Shown here: positions 45,250 through 54,692 of the stretch, piece after piece | How positions within the stretch are numbered: position 1 is the first letter of the stretch | How the letters are laid out: each line of letters begins with the position of its first letter | NCBI RefSeq assembly: GCF_018437225.1 | Contig: NZ_JAAMFI010000004.1 | Span: forward strand, 1-64,000 | From: Fructobacillus papyriferae | GTDB taxonomy: Bacteria; Bacillota; Bacilli; Lactobacillales; Lactobacillaceae | Length of the DNA stretch: 64,000 nucleotides | Direction of reading: 5' to 3' | Translations under genes and position numbers: made by a program | Notes under the pieces: generated by a model | What the model was told of the DNA's origin: nothing | Databases searched by the model: none | What the model saw: the letters and a program-made list of their open reading frames with translations, nothing else

Positions 45250-48200
45250 ATGGCCAGCATTTCAGAAGAGCAACGAGAATTAGCCTTTGAAGACCAATTA
45301 ATTGCTTACATGCAGCAAATGGGTGGAACCAAGCAATGGCAATACGTACCAGAAATAAAGACAACCGAGCAACTTTGGGAAAACTTCAAAAAGATTTTGG
45401 AACAAAATAACCAAAAGCTTTCTCGCCCGCTTTCTGAACAAGAATTTAAGCAAGTAAAACAAACTATTATACGAAATAAGACGCCCTATCAAGCTGGTCA
45501 ATTCTTATATGGGTCGAACGGTGTTTCTCAAGTCGAAGTGGACTTGGACAATGATGAAGGACATGTCTTTTTAGACGTTTTTGATTCATCACAAATTGGT
45601 GCTGGCAATACCGTCTACCAAATTGTGAACCAAATTCAACGGCCAGCAGTCAAGGCTGGACGTGAAAACCGTCGATTTGATACGACTTTGCTAATTAATG
45701 GTTTGCCAATCATTCAAATTGAAGAAAAAATCAATTCAAAACCTGCATCAGAAGCGTTGAACCAAATGGAAAAATACACGGAAGAAGGCCAATATTCCGA
45801 CATTTTCTCAATGGTGCAGATTTTGATTGCGATGACTGAATCTGATATTCAGTATATGGCAGCGGCGACTGCTGACAAATTCAATAAAGATTTTGCCTTC
45901 CGATGGCAGCGTGAAGATGACAACTCTCGTGTGAACGACTGGAAGGAATTTACGAACGCCTTCCTGTCAATTCCTATGGCTCACCAGATGGCCACAAATT
46001 ACATGGTCTTAGACGGTACTAAAGGACGTGAGATGCTTAAGGTCATGCGTTCGTATCAGGTCTATGCCACGAAACGCGTCCTTGAAAAAGTAGAGCGTCA
46101 TCATTTTGGTATTGATGATCCGAAACTTGGTTATGTCTGGCATACGACAGGTTCTGGAAAAACAATCTCTTCTTTCAAAGCCGCCTGGTTGGCTTCTCGT
46201 AAACCAAATGTCGACAAAGTGATCTTCATGGTCGATCGAATTGCGTTGACCGACCAGACGACGTCACAATATACGGCTTTCGATCCTGATTCGACATCCG
46301 AAAGTCGTACATCGGTGGTTTCTGACACAGCTAACGTGAAGGATTTAAGAAAAAAACTCTTGTCTAAAGATGTGAAGGGGATCATCGTCACTTCTAACCA
46401 GAAGATGAACATCTTGGCTGAACGCTACGCTGACGAACGAGACAAATTCGACAAAAACATTCTCTTTGTGGTTGATGAAGCCCACCGTTCAACGGGTGGC
46501 GAAGGATTCGAAAAGGCTCGCAAGTTCTTCAAGAATGCCGCCTGGGTTGGCTACACTGGAACGCCAATGTTTGAAAAGAACCCCAGCACGAAGGACATCT
46601 TCGGGGATGTTCTCCATTCTTACACAATTCGGCAGGCTATCGCTGACCACAACGTCCTTGGCTTTAATGTTGAGTTCCGTACGACTTTGCCTGAGAAGAC
46701 GGTGAAGGAAGAATACCTACCAAAGTATTATTCAGCCAAATATCCCGACTGGGACCAAAGCAAGATCCAAGAAAAAATTGACACGATGACGGCTGCTGAT
46801 ATCGATGAAGCGGTCGAACCGGATATATACGACAACAATGACCAGCACGTTCAGGAAGTTGTTTCCGAAATCTTGGAGCACTGGCAAAATCGTTCCGCGG
46901 ATTACCGTTACAATGCTCTTTTCACGACCCATGCTTCGGGTACGAAGCCTTCCGTGCCTTTGGCCATGAAATATTATCGTGAATTCAAGAAGCAAAACAC
47001 GGAAGATAATCCCAAGTTAAAGCGCAAACTGAACATTGCGATTACCTTCTCATTGAACACGACGAACAACGACAACATGAACGAGAATAACCGCGACCTG
47101 CGCGAAGCTATGGATGATTATTCGAAGATGTTCGGTGGCCGTTTTGGCGAAGACAACGTCGACGAATACACGGCCGATGTTGCTTCCCACCTGAATCGCT
47201 CGTCGGGGGATGGCAAGGTCTTGGATCTGGTCATCGTCATCGATCGGATGTTGACGGGATTCGATGCGCCTAAGATGAACACGCTTTACGTTGACCGTAC
47301 CTTGAAGGGTGCTAACCTGATTCAGGCATACTCGCGGACGAACCGCATTGAGAACAACACGACCAAGCCGTACGGTTTGGTCATCAACTACCGTTGGCCA
47401 GAATTATCCAAGCAGGTGATGAATGAGGCATTGGCGCTTTATTCGAATAAGGATTCAGCAAATATTGATAATACGGTTGGTACTGAAAGCGGAGATGATA
47501 CTGGGTCCGATGTTTTGGCCCACTCCTTCGAAGAAGTGCTTTCTGAAACGTCCGAAATTGTTGAGGAACTACGCGAGCTCACTTCAGAATTCCGAGATAT
47601 TCCAAATGGCCTAAATGATCAGAAGGATATGCTGACTAAATTGCGCCAGTATAATCGCCATGTCAATCAGCTAAAGCAGTATACTGAATACGATTACGAT
47701 CAGCCAGAAGCTTTGTTAGCGGATCTAGGCATGACGGAAGAACAGGAACGCACACTGACAGGTTCATTGAAGACCCAAGTGACAAAAGAAGTGGCGGAAA
47801 AGACGGGCGAAGATTACGACGTTCTCGATCTTGACCTGCAAATGACCCACATTTCTGATGTCAAAGTCGACTACGATTATCTAAAGGAATTGCTGGCTGA
47901 CTTGGCCAACCAGATCCACGATGGCGAACACGAAAAGGCACAAAAGACTTACGAGGACATCAAGAAGCAAACGAAGCAGTTGGAGGATCAGAAGTACGCC
48001 AAGCGTATCGAACGCACGGCCTTTGGCTTGCACAGTGGCGAAATGCAAGCTGGCGAATACCCAGTACAGGCGGATGATGTTGATTCCTTGTTACAGGATT
48101 CAGAAAATGTGTCAAAACGTGCGCAAATCCGCCAATTCATCAACCAATGGGGACTGGATGCCAAGGTTGCCGAAATTCAAAAGGTCTTGGACGAGCACCA

Positions 48201-48381
48201 AAAGGGCAAGGACGATTTGAATACGATGGGGCAGTTGGACGATTTACGCCAAAACGGTCAGGCCAACTATGCTGAATTAGCAACCGATCCGGAAGTGAAG
48301 AGCTTGAAGAAAATTAAGTATCGAAACGCCTTTAGTACCGCCTTTACCAAGTTCGCAGATACCTTTGTGGACGAATATTAA
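45250..48381 (+). CDS. hsdR: Type I restriction enzyme, R subunit
   Basis: HsdR (1043 residues) is the ATP-driven DNA translocase and nuclease of the type I complex. The nuclease motif is D144 ... E158-x-K160 in RFDTTLLINGLPIIQIEEK. Walker A TTGSGKT is at 299-305 and the DEAH box at 409-412. The C-terminal third is helical and binds the MTase core. It has its own promoter and no frameshift, so restriction should be active. hsdM follows after 27 bases. Confidence 0.96.
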   Translation: MASISEEQRELAFEDQLIAYMQQMGGTKQWQYVPEIKTTEQLWENFKKILEQNNQKLSRPLSEQEFKQVKQTIIRNKTPYQAGQFLYGSNGVSQVEVDLDNDEGHVFLDVFDSSQIGAGNTVYQIVNQIQRPAVKAGRENRRFDTTLLINGLPIIQIEEKINSKPASEALNQMEKYTEEGQYSDIFSMVQILIAMTESDIQYMAAATADKFNKDFAFRWQREDDNSRVNDWKEFTNAFLSIPMAHQMATNYMVLDGTKGREMLKVMRSYQVYATKRVLEKVERHHFGIDDPKLGYVWHTTGSGKTISSFKAAWLASRKPNVDKVIFMVDRIALTDQTTSQYTAFDPDSTSESRTSVVSDTANVKDLRKKLLSKDVKGIIVTSNQKMNILAERYADERDKFDKNILFVVDEAHRSTGGEGFEKARKFFKNAAWVGYTGTPMFEKNPSTKDIFGDVLHSYTIRQAIADHNVLGFNVEFRTTLPEKTVKEEYLPKYYSAKYPDWDQSKIQEKIDTMTAADIDEAVEPDIYDNNDQHVQEVVSEILEHWQNRSADYRYNALFTTHASGTKPSVPLAMKYYREFKKQNTEDNPKLKRKLNIAITFSLNTTNNDNMNENNRDLREAMDDYSKMFGGRFGEDNVDEYTADVASHLNRSSGDGKVLDLVIVIDRMLTGFDAPKMNTLYVDRTLKGANLIQAYSRTNRIENNTTKPYGLVINYRWPELSKQVMNEALALYSNKDSANIDNTVGTESGDDTGSDVLAHSFEEVLSETSEIVEELRELTSEFRDIPNGLNDQKDMLTKLRQYNRHVNQLKQYTEYDYDQPEALLADLGMTEEQERTLTGSLKTQVTKEVAEKTGEDYDVLDLDLQMTHISDVKVDYDYLKELLADLANQIHDGEHEKAQKTYEDIKKQTKQLEDQKYAKRIERTAFGLHSGEMQAGEYPVQADDVDSLLQDSENVSKRAQIRQFINQWGLDAKVAEIQKVLDEHQKGKDDLNTMGQLDDLRQNGQANYAELATDPEVKSLKKIKYRNAFSTAFTKFADTFVDEY

Positions 48382-48408
48382 TGAGTTTTATGATTGAAGG
48401 AGACAACC

Positions 48409-50052
48409 ATGTCTGAAGAAAAGAGTGCCCGGTCCATTACCAGCCAATTATGGGCAATGGCCAACGATCTTCGGGGGAACCTCGATGCCTCTGAGTTCCG
48501 AAATTATATTCTCGGATTCATGTTTTATCGTTATCTCTCAGAACACCAAGAACAATACTTAGTCAACGAAAACATCTTGGAACCAGAAGAAGGTGAAAGT
48601 GTTAACGACGCTTATCTTCGTGAAGCCAAAGGGGATGACCTGAACGATTACGTGGAAGATATTGCCCGTAACTTAGGTTATGCCATCGAACCGAACTTTA
48701 CTTGGAAGACGATCGTGAACAAGGTTCACAATGGGGATATCAAGCCATCCGACTACCAAGACATGTTTGATGAATTCAATAAGAATGCGCAATTGAACAA
48801 GTCAGCTCAAGAGGATTTCTCTGAAATCTTTGCGGACATGAACTTTGGGAATTCTCGTCTGGGAAACACAACGGCAGCTCGTGCTAAGTCATTGGGTGCT
48901 GTTGTTGAATCTGTCGATACCTTCGATTATCAAGACGAAAATGGTCACGACATTTTGGGGGATGTCTACGAATATCTGATCGCGGAATTTGCTGGAAATT
49001 CCGGTAAGAAAGCAGGAGAATTCTACACGCCACACCAAGTGTCGAAAATTTTGGCTAAATTAGTCACCTTGAACGCCAAAGCCGATGGGCAGTTCTCTGT
49101 TTACGATCCGGCTATGGGATCTGGTTCGCTCTTGCTGACGGTGCAAGACCAATTGAAGAACGGGCATGAGAAGGGCCGCGTCTCTTTCGAAGGTCAGGAA
49201 CTGAACACGACGACTTATAACCTGGCACGTATGAATTTGATGATGCACGGTGTGGATTATCAAAACATGGATTTGCGTAATGCGGATACTTTGGAAGATG
49301 ATTGGCCATCTAGGGAAGAAAATGGCATCGCGCAACCGGTTACCTTCGACGCTGTTGTTGCGAACCCTCCTTATTCTGCTAAGTGGGACAACAACGATAA
49401 TAAGATGAAGGACCCTCGTTTTAAGGACTACGGGAAATTGGCCCCCAAGACCAAGGCGGATTATGCCTTTGTCTTGCACGCTCTTTACCACTTGGATCGT
49501 GAAGGAACGATGGCTATTGTTTTGCCTCACGGGGTGCTCTTCCGTGGTGCAGCTGAAGGGATGATTCGCCAAGCCATCATCGAGAAGAACTATCTGGATG
49601 CCGTCATTGGTCTGCCAGAAGGTATCTTTTTCTCAACGGGCATTCCAACAGTCGTTTTGGTCTTCAAGAAGAACCGGACCAACAAAGATGTCTTCTTTAT
49701 TGATGCCTCAAACGACTTCGAAAAAGGCAAGAAACAGAACATTTTGCGTGATGAAGATGTCGATAAAATCATCGATACTTACCAAAAACGTGAAGATGTC
49801 GACAAATATGCCCACGTCGCCAACCAAGATGAGATTCAAGAAAACGACTTCAACTTGAATATTCCCCGCTATGTAGACACGTTTGAAGAAGAAGCACCTG
49901 TCGATGCCGAAGCACTTCTTAAAGACATGCAAGAAATCGATTCTGAAATCGCTTCGCTCACCCAAAAAATTAATGAACAAATGGACAACCTTGTGGCTAC
50001 AGATTCTGAAAGTCAGAAGACGCTTGACTTGATCAAGCAGGTGCTGAAATGA
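48409..50052 (+). CDS. hsdM: Type I restriction-modification methyltransferase, M subunit
   Basis: HsdM (547 residues) methylates adenine at N6 with S-adenosylmethionine. The N-terminal helical domain has LWAMANDLRGNLDASEFRNYILGFMFYRYLS. The SAM motif is D233PAMGSG and catalytic motif IV is NPPY at 319-322. ATG 48409 follows AAGGAG by six bases; a TTG at 48394 lies upstream of the site. The stop overlaps the hsdS start (ATGA), coupling the two. Confidence 0.96.
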   Translation: MSEEKSARSITSQLWAMANDLRGNLDASEFRNYILGFMFYRYLSEHQEQYLVNENILEPEEGESVNDAYLREAKGDDLNDYVEDIARNLGYAIEPNFTWKTIVNKVHNGDIKPSDYQDMFDEFNKNAQLNKSAQEDFSEIFADMNFGNSRLGNTTAARAKSLGAVVESVDTFDYQDENGHDILGDVYEYLIAEFAGNSGKKAGEFYTPHQVSKILAKLVTLNAKADGQFSVYDPAMGSGSLLLTVQDQLKNGHEKGRVSFEGQELNTTTYNLARMNLMMHGVDYQNMDLRNADTLEDDWPSREENGIAQPVTFDAVVANPPYSAKWDNNDNKMKDPRFKDYGKLAPKTKADYAFVLHALYHLDREGTMAIVLPHGVLFRGAAEGMIRQAIIEKNYLDAVIGLPEGIFFSTGIPTVVLVFKKNRTNKDVFFIDASNDFEKGKKQNILRDEDVDKIIDTYQKREDVDKYAHVANQDEIQENDFNLNIPRYVDTFEEEAPVDAEALLKDMQEIDSEIASLTQKINEQMDNLVATDSESQKTLDLIKQVLK

Positions 50053-51176
50053 GTGATCCAAAAGCAAACAAAAAAATGGTCCCTGGCATTCGCTTCACTG
50101 GCTTTACGGACGATTGGGAACAGCGTAAGTTTGATAGTTTTGCTAGTAGAAACATGAAGACTAGGGAATCTACTTTAAATGTTGAATATGAAGATGTTGT
50201 TTCTGGGGCAGGAAAACTAGTACCTGACTATGAATTGAAGAGAAAGGACAGTAAAAGGGGAATTGCATTTTTTTCTGGTAATGTACTATTTGGGAAGCTA
50301 CGTCCTTACCTAAAAAATTGGCTACTTGCTGACTTTTCAGGTGTTGCTGTGGGCGATTGGTGGGTTTTGAGTACGAAAGATATTAGCAGTTCTTTCTTAT
50401 ACTCCCTTGTTCAGTCGGATAAATATCAAACAACAGCCAATCAAACATCAGGTACAAAAATGCCTCGATCGGATTGGAAAACTGTGTCCCAAGAAGTGTT
50501 TAGCATTCCATCATATGATGAATCAGAGGTTATTGGAAAAATGATTTTGAATGCTGATCAACTCATTACTCTTCATCGGCGTAAATTGGATGAGTTGAAT
50601 GACTATAAGAAGTTATTGCTGCAAAAACTTTTCCCAAAAAATGGCGAACAAAATCCTGAGTGGAGATTCGCTGGTTTTGCGGACGATTGGGAACAGCGTA
50701 AGTTGGGCGAGATTCTGAACGTAAAGAAATCAAAAGAGTATATTACCGAAAGTGAAATATCTGGGAAATATAAGGTAATTCAGCAGGGAGATAATCCAGT
50801 TGCTGGATATTCTGATAAAGAACCATTTACGGACTATAACGATGTTGTGTTGTTTGGCGATCATACTGTGTCTATATACCAACCAAAACATCCATTTTTA
50901 CTGGCTACGGATGGTGTAAAGGTTCTAGAAGCTTTAAATTTATCTGGTAATTTTTTGTATGCGTTATTAGAGAAAAATAGACCCGAACAACAGGGATATA
51001 AACGGCATTTTTCTATTTTAAAAGGCGTGTCTGGAATTTACCCGCAAAAAAAAGAGGAATCTGTAGAGATTGGTAATCTATTTGATATGTTAAACCAAAC
51101 AATTACTCTTCATCAACGTAAGCTTGAAAAGCTTGAGTTATTAAAGAAAGCGATGCTTCAAAAAATGTTTATATAA
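50049..51176 (+). CDS. hsdS: Type I restriction-modification specificity subunit, expressed copy
   Basis: HsdS (375 residues) recognises the two halves of the target site through two target-recognition domains (TRDs). TRD1 spans about residues 21-176 and TRD2 about 211-356. Both begin after DDWEQRK and end at ITLHR/ITLHQ, and each is followed by a conserved helix (RRKLDELNDYKKLLLQKLF and QRKLEKLELLKKAMLQKMF). The DNA at the TRD starts is identical over 25 bases (50107-50131 and 50680-50704), and at their ends over 13 bases (50565-50577 and 51102-51114). The TRDs themselves are AT-rich and unlike each other. The stop is followed by a terminator and two silent TRD cassettes. Confidence 0.95.
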   Translation: MSDPKANKKMVPGIRFTGFTDDWEQRKFDSFASRNMKTRESTLNVEYEDVVSGAGKLVPDYELKRKDSKRGIAFFSGNVLFGKLRPYLKNWLLADFSGVAVGDWWVLSTKDISSSFLYSLVQSDKYQTTANQTSGTKMPRSDWKTVSQEVFSIPSYDESEVIGKMILNADQLITLHRRKLDELNDYKKLLLQKLFPKNGEQNPEWRFAGFADDWEQRKLGEILNVKKSKEYITESEISGKYKVIQQGDNPVAGYSDKEPFTDYNDVVLFGDHTVSIYQPKHPFLLATDGVKVLEALNLSGNFLYALLEKNRPEQQGYKRHFSILKGVSGIYPQKKEESVEIGNLFDMLNQTITLHQRKLEKLELLKKAMLQKMFI

Positions 51177-51306
51177 AACCGAAAATGGTTTGAAATATGT
51201 AGACTGTTTTTCAATTTGATTTCCATGATTTTTCAGAATATTTTTTTAGTATTCAATAACTGAATTTGTTTTCATAGTACTGAATTTAATAGAATAATCT
51301 AAATAT

Positions 51307-51340
51307 AGAACTGATAGTACTCATTATCGGTTCTTTTTTT
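51307..51340 (+). terminator. Terminator between hsdS and the silent cassettes
   Basis: AGAACTGATA pairs with TATCGGTTCT (ten pairs, G-T included) around an eight-base loop, followed by six or seven T residues. It isolates the downstream cassettes from hsdRMS transcription. Confidence 0.85.
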
Positions 51341-51348
51341 GTGCTGTT

Positions 51349-51846
51349 TGGGAACAGCGTAAGTTGGGAAGTTTAGGTGAAGTGCTTACCGGGAATACTC
51401 CACCAACCTCCGATAAGAGTGACTGGGTCGATGGAACAGCCGGAAGGGTTTGGATAACACCTTCGGATATCTCATCTTTAAAAACAAATAATTCTTTACG
51501 TCATTTAAGTAATCAAGGATGGGAAAAAGCACGTATTCTGCCTGCAAATTCTGTACTGATCACTAGCATTGCCTCTATTGGGAAAAATACGATTAATGAA
51601 GTACCTGCAGCATTTAATCAACAGATAAATGCTATAATTCCAAAACATAATGATTCGTATTTTATATTATCGTCAATGCTGAAAAATACTGCTAAATTTA
51701 AAGCCCTTGCAGGGCAAACAGCTACGGCAATTATCAATAAGTCTGCGTTTGAAAAATTTTGCATTGATGTGCCTAGTGTGGAAGAGCAAGAACGAATTGC
51801 TTTAATTATTAAGAATATTGATGATACTATTACTCTTCATCAGTAG
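51349..51846 (+). pseudogene. Silent hsdS target-recognition cassette 1
   Basis: An open frame of about 165 codons encodes one full TRD with no start codon or promoter: WEQRKLGSLGEVLTGNTPP to DDTITLHQ and stop. Its 5' edge carries TTGGGAACAGCGTAAGTT (51348-51365) and its 3' edge ATTACTCTTCATC (51829-51841), the same borders as both TRDs of the expressed hsdS. The internal sequence is a different recognition domain. The reading frame is preserved, so replacement by recombination would give a functional HsdS. Confidence 0.9.
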
Positions 51847-51982
51847 TCTGAAGATAGAACAAAAGAGATTCATACAAATATCAACGGAATGTATTAATAA
51901 ATAAAATTAAGATTTATATTACGTTATGTTCTAAATAATAATCGATCATATTGCTCTTTATTCTTTATTGACTAGTTGACTC

Positions 51983-52499
51983 TTGGGAACAGCGTAAGTT
52001 AGTACAGTTATTTAATAAAGGCGGTTCTGGTGGAACGCCAAGAGCTGCGCAAAAAGAATATTATGAGGGGAACATTCCATTTCTTAGTATTTCTGATTTA
52101 ACAAAGTCAGGAAATTTTATCTATGAAACTGAGAAACATATTAGCGAAAAGGGGCTTATTAATTCTGCTGCGTGGAAGGTTCCTGCTGGAAGCGTTAGTT
52201 TAGCAATGTATGCTTCTGTTGGAAAGGTTGCAATACTAAAGATAAACTCAGCAACGTCGCAGGCTTTTTATAATATGGTTTTTGATGACCCAACGATTCG
52301 CGATTTTGTTTTCCAAAATTTGAAAAAGGCTAATTTTAATAAGGAATGGGATCGACTAGTTTCTACGGGTACTCAATCTAATTTAAATGCTAAAAAAGTG
52401 AAAGGGTACATTCTTTTTAAACCTAATGACGTCCTTGAAATGAAGCAGCTAAATAGACTGCTTAATAGATTAGATAATATTATTACTCTTCATCAGTAA
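51983..52499 (+). pseudogene. Silent hsdS target-recognition cassette 2
   Basis: A second promoterless TRD frame from WEQRKLVQLFNKGGSGGTP to NIITLHQ and stop. The 5' repeat TTGGGAACAGCGTAAGTT is at 51983-52000 and the 3' repeat ATTACTCTTCATC at 52482-52494. The TRD differs from cassette 1 and from both expressed TRDs. It lies in the same direction as hsdS, so recombination between direct repeats would exchange or excise cassettes rather than invert them. Confidence 0.9.
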
Positions 52500-52680
52500 T
52501 AGAATTGCTTTCCTAAGTTGTATCGGAGTTATTTAGAACGCGAATATGGTCTGCCCTAATTAACCATAAATAATGACGGGTCGAGAAATATGTAGTATAT
52601 TTACTTCAGAAGAACTGACGCGTTGAATAATTTATCAAATGACAGCCGTTATGCTGTTAATCGAAGGGAGAATCGCAACG

Positions 52681-53163
52681 ATGGCTGAATACACTGCTTT
52701 ACAAGTTACTAATTGGTTCCGAGCTACGAATTATGCGGACATGCAGCATAAGGAAATGGTCGAGCCACTTTCTCAGATGAAGGTAATGAAACTGCTTTAT
52801 TATGCACAGGGGGTCATGTTAGCAGCTTATGATCGCAAGCTGTTTTCCGATGATATTGTTTGCTGGAAGTACGGTCCGGCAGTTGAAAGCGTGCATGCTA
52901 AGTATAAGGGCCAAAAGGAGATTGTTCCTTTTGATAGTGGACGTACACTGAGCGATACAGATTTGGATGATTTTCAATTGGTCGCTAAAGATGACGATGC
53001 TGTATCTGTACTATCTGCGGTTATGGTGCAATATGGCGACAAGAGTGCAATTGATCTCATGAACATGACGCATCACGAGACGCCATGGAAGGAAACAAAA
53101 CAAAGCTCGGTGATTAGTCCACGACTCATTAAAGATTATTTTAATAAGCACATTCTTGCTTAA
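52681..53163 (+). CDS. Panacea/SocA-domain (DUF4065) antitoxin-like protein
   Basis: A 160-residue protein of the SocA-like Panacea group. Recognisable are TALQVTNWFRATNYAD, MKVMKLLYYAQGVMLAAYDRKLFSDDIVCWKYGPAVESVHAKYKG and IDLMNMTHHETPWKE, the typical blocks of phage-associated DUF4065 proteins that serve as antitoxins. The start is ATG 52681, ten bases after GAAGGGAG; an upstream ATG at 52639 lacks a ribosome binding site. The next gene 15 bases downstream is its probable toxin. Confidence 0.85.
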   Translation: MAEYTALQVTNWFRATNYADMQHKEMVEPLSQMKVMKLLYYAQGVMLAAYDRKLFSDDIVCWKYGPAVESVHAKYKGQKEIVPFDSGRTLSDTDLDDFQLVAKDDDAVSVLSAVMVQYGDKSAIDLMNMTHHETPWKETKQSSVISPRLIKDYFNKHILA

Positions 53164-53178
53164 AAGTGAGGAAAAGTG

Positions 53179-53607
53179 ATGACGAAAAAGATTGAGCTTA
53201 GTGGAAAGAAAACGAACGACTCCTCCAAGGTTCTGATTAATCAACGAGTTACTCACAGCGAGCGAATAGTATTTAATTTTTCCTTTCTAACGAGTGATAA
53301 GAAATATAACTTTACTAAATTAGAGAAAGGTCTTTATAAGCCCTTGTTTCATTCGATTGAAAAGTTGTCTTCTGAACATTTGATTTACATCTTGAATCGA
53401 TCAAAAGAACAAGGGGTCGAATTCATTGATGAATTAAAACATTCAATCACACTCACAGAATTTTCCAACACTGAGCGTGAAAGGGAATGTGATGATAAGT
53501 TTTGTGTTGTACGTATAAGCGATAAGGGGCGGCTGATCGGTAAGATGAATGGTAATTTGTTTTATGTTCTAGCTGTGGACACGAAATTTGACTTGTATGA
53601 TCATTAA
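53179..53607 (+). CDS. Putative toxin partner of the Panacea antitoxin
   Basis: A 142-residue protein that I do not recognise as a named family. Its C-terminus, CVVRISDKGRLIGKMNGNLFYVLAVDTKFDLYDH, resembles the core strands of RelE/ParE-like toxins in pattern only. It is basic at the N-terminus. It is 15 bases downstream of the Panacea gene with GTGAGGAAAAGTG before ATG 53179 (GTG 53176 is an alternative). In known PanAT pairs the antitoxin neutralises toxins of many folds, so the role follows from position; the mechanism is unknown. Confidence 0.6.
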   Translation: MTKKIELSGKKTNDSSKVLINQRVTHSERIVFNFSFLTSDKKYNFTKLEKGLYKPLFHSIEKLSSEHLIYILNRSKEQGVEFIDELKHSITLTEFSNTERERECDDKFCVVRISDKGRLIGKMNGNLFYVLAVDTKFDLYDH

Positions 53608-53639
53608 AAAACGCTTGGTTTATGAACCAGGCGTTTTTT
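53606..53639. terminator. Bidirectional terminator between the toxin-like gene and the recombinase
   Basis: AAAAAACGC and GCGTTTTTT flank a TGGTT/AACCA inner stem with a TATG loop. A and T runs on both sides allow termination of both converging genes. Confidence 0.88.
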
Positions 53640-53651
53640 GCTTGCCATCAA

Positions 53652-54581
53652 TCAGCTTAGACCGGATAAAGATCGCATGACCAGATCGACGTCTTGATTT
53701 TCGAGCTCTTGGATGATGTGCAAGTAAGTCTTTTGGGTGGTGGTCATGGAAGCGTGACCGAGCCTGCGGGCCACACTGGCAATCGAAACACCTGCGAATA
53801 ATAAGAGTGATGCGTGCGTATGACGAAGACCATGAATGGAGATGGTTGGCACGCCGGCTTTTTCACAGTGACGACTGAGTAAGTTGTTAACGGTGGAATT
53901 ATAAATTTTGTTTTGATTTTGAACAAAGATCGGTTCGTTTTCGGGAAGGTTTTTGACAAGCTCGGAGAACTGAATGACAGTTTGCCAGTCGATTTGGATT
54001 TTGCGAACAGACGATTGGTTTTTAGTGGGCAGAAATCCGCCATCTTCTTTGTAGTTCCAGGTTTTATCAATCGTCAGCATTTGATGAGCAAAATCGAAAT
54101 CATTTGGTGTGAGAGCGAGTGCTTCAGAAAAACGCATGCCAGTTTTCGCGATGAGCAAGATAAACCAATCCCAGTTAACATCTGTGCTGAGGTCAAGCTC
54201 GGTAAGTAACGTATGTAGTTCAAATTGGTTAAGATACTTTGGTTTTTTGGGCCGTGGGGTGCGACCTTTAATAATCGCTTTTCGAGTAGGATCACGCTCG
54301 ATTAACCCGTCATCGACAGCGTCAAGAATAGCGCCCTTTAACTGATGATGAAAATCCATAACAGTTTGTCGTTCGTGGCCATCAGCGTAATCGTTTAGTA
54401 ATTGCTGATACGTGATCCGGGTGAGATCGCCCACTTTCAATTTGAGAGCGAGCTTAATTACCCATTGGTGCGTCATCAGGTATTTGTTCATGGTGACTTT
54501 GCGGATGGCGCCTTCTTTATACATGGTAATCCAGCGTTTGTAGTAACGATGGAAGAGTTCATCGGGATTAGGATGTGGCAT
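53652..54581 (-). CDS. Tyrosine recombinase (phage-integrase family), likely hsdS switch
   Basis: A 309-residue site-specific recombinase. Counting from M at 54581, the catalytic residues are R150 (GMRFSEALAL), H250-x2-R253 (HGLRHTHAS), H276 (LGHASM) and the nucleophile Y286 (TTQKTYLHI). The N-terminal 100 residues form the core-binding domain. ATG 54581 follows AAAGGA by about 11 bases; an ATG at 54614 lacks a site. It is not next to a tRNA or phage genes, and sits beside a type I system with spare TRDs. Related recombinases near hsdS switch specificity in lactic acid bacteria, so this role is likely, though here the repeats are direct. Confidence 0.85.
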   Translation of the reverse strand: MPHPNPDELFHRYYKRWITMYKEGAIRKVTMNKYLMTHQWVIKLALKLKVGDLTRITYQQLLNDYADGHERQTVMDFHHQLKGAILDAVDDGLIERDPTRKAIIKGRTPRPKKPKYLNQFELHTLLTELDLSTDVNWDWFILLIAKTGMRFSEALALTPNDFDFAHQMLTIDKTWNYKEDGGFLPTKNQSSVRKIQIDWQTVIQFSELVKNLPENEPIFVQNQNKIYNSTVNNLLSRHCEKAGVPTISIHGLRHTHASLLLFAGVSIASVARRLGHASMTTTQKTYLHIIQELENQDVDLVMRSLSGLS

Positions 54582-54692
54582 GGGTTGGAGTGTCCTTTCA
54601 TCATTTAGTAGCATTTGGCTCTATTTATAGGATAATGGAGGAATGCTAAATAACTTATGAAGGAATGGAATGAATAGAATGGAGGATGAAAA

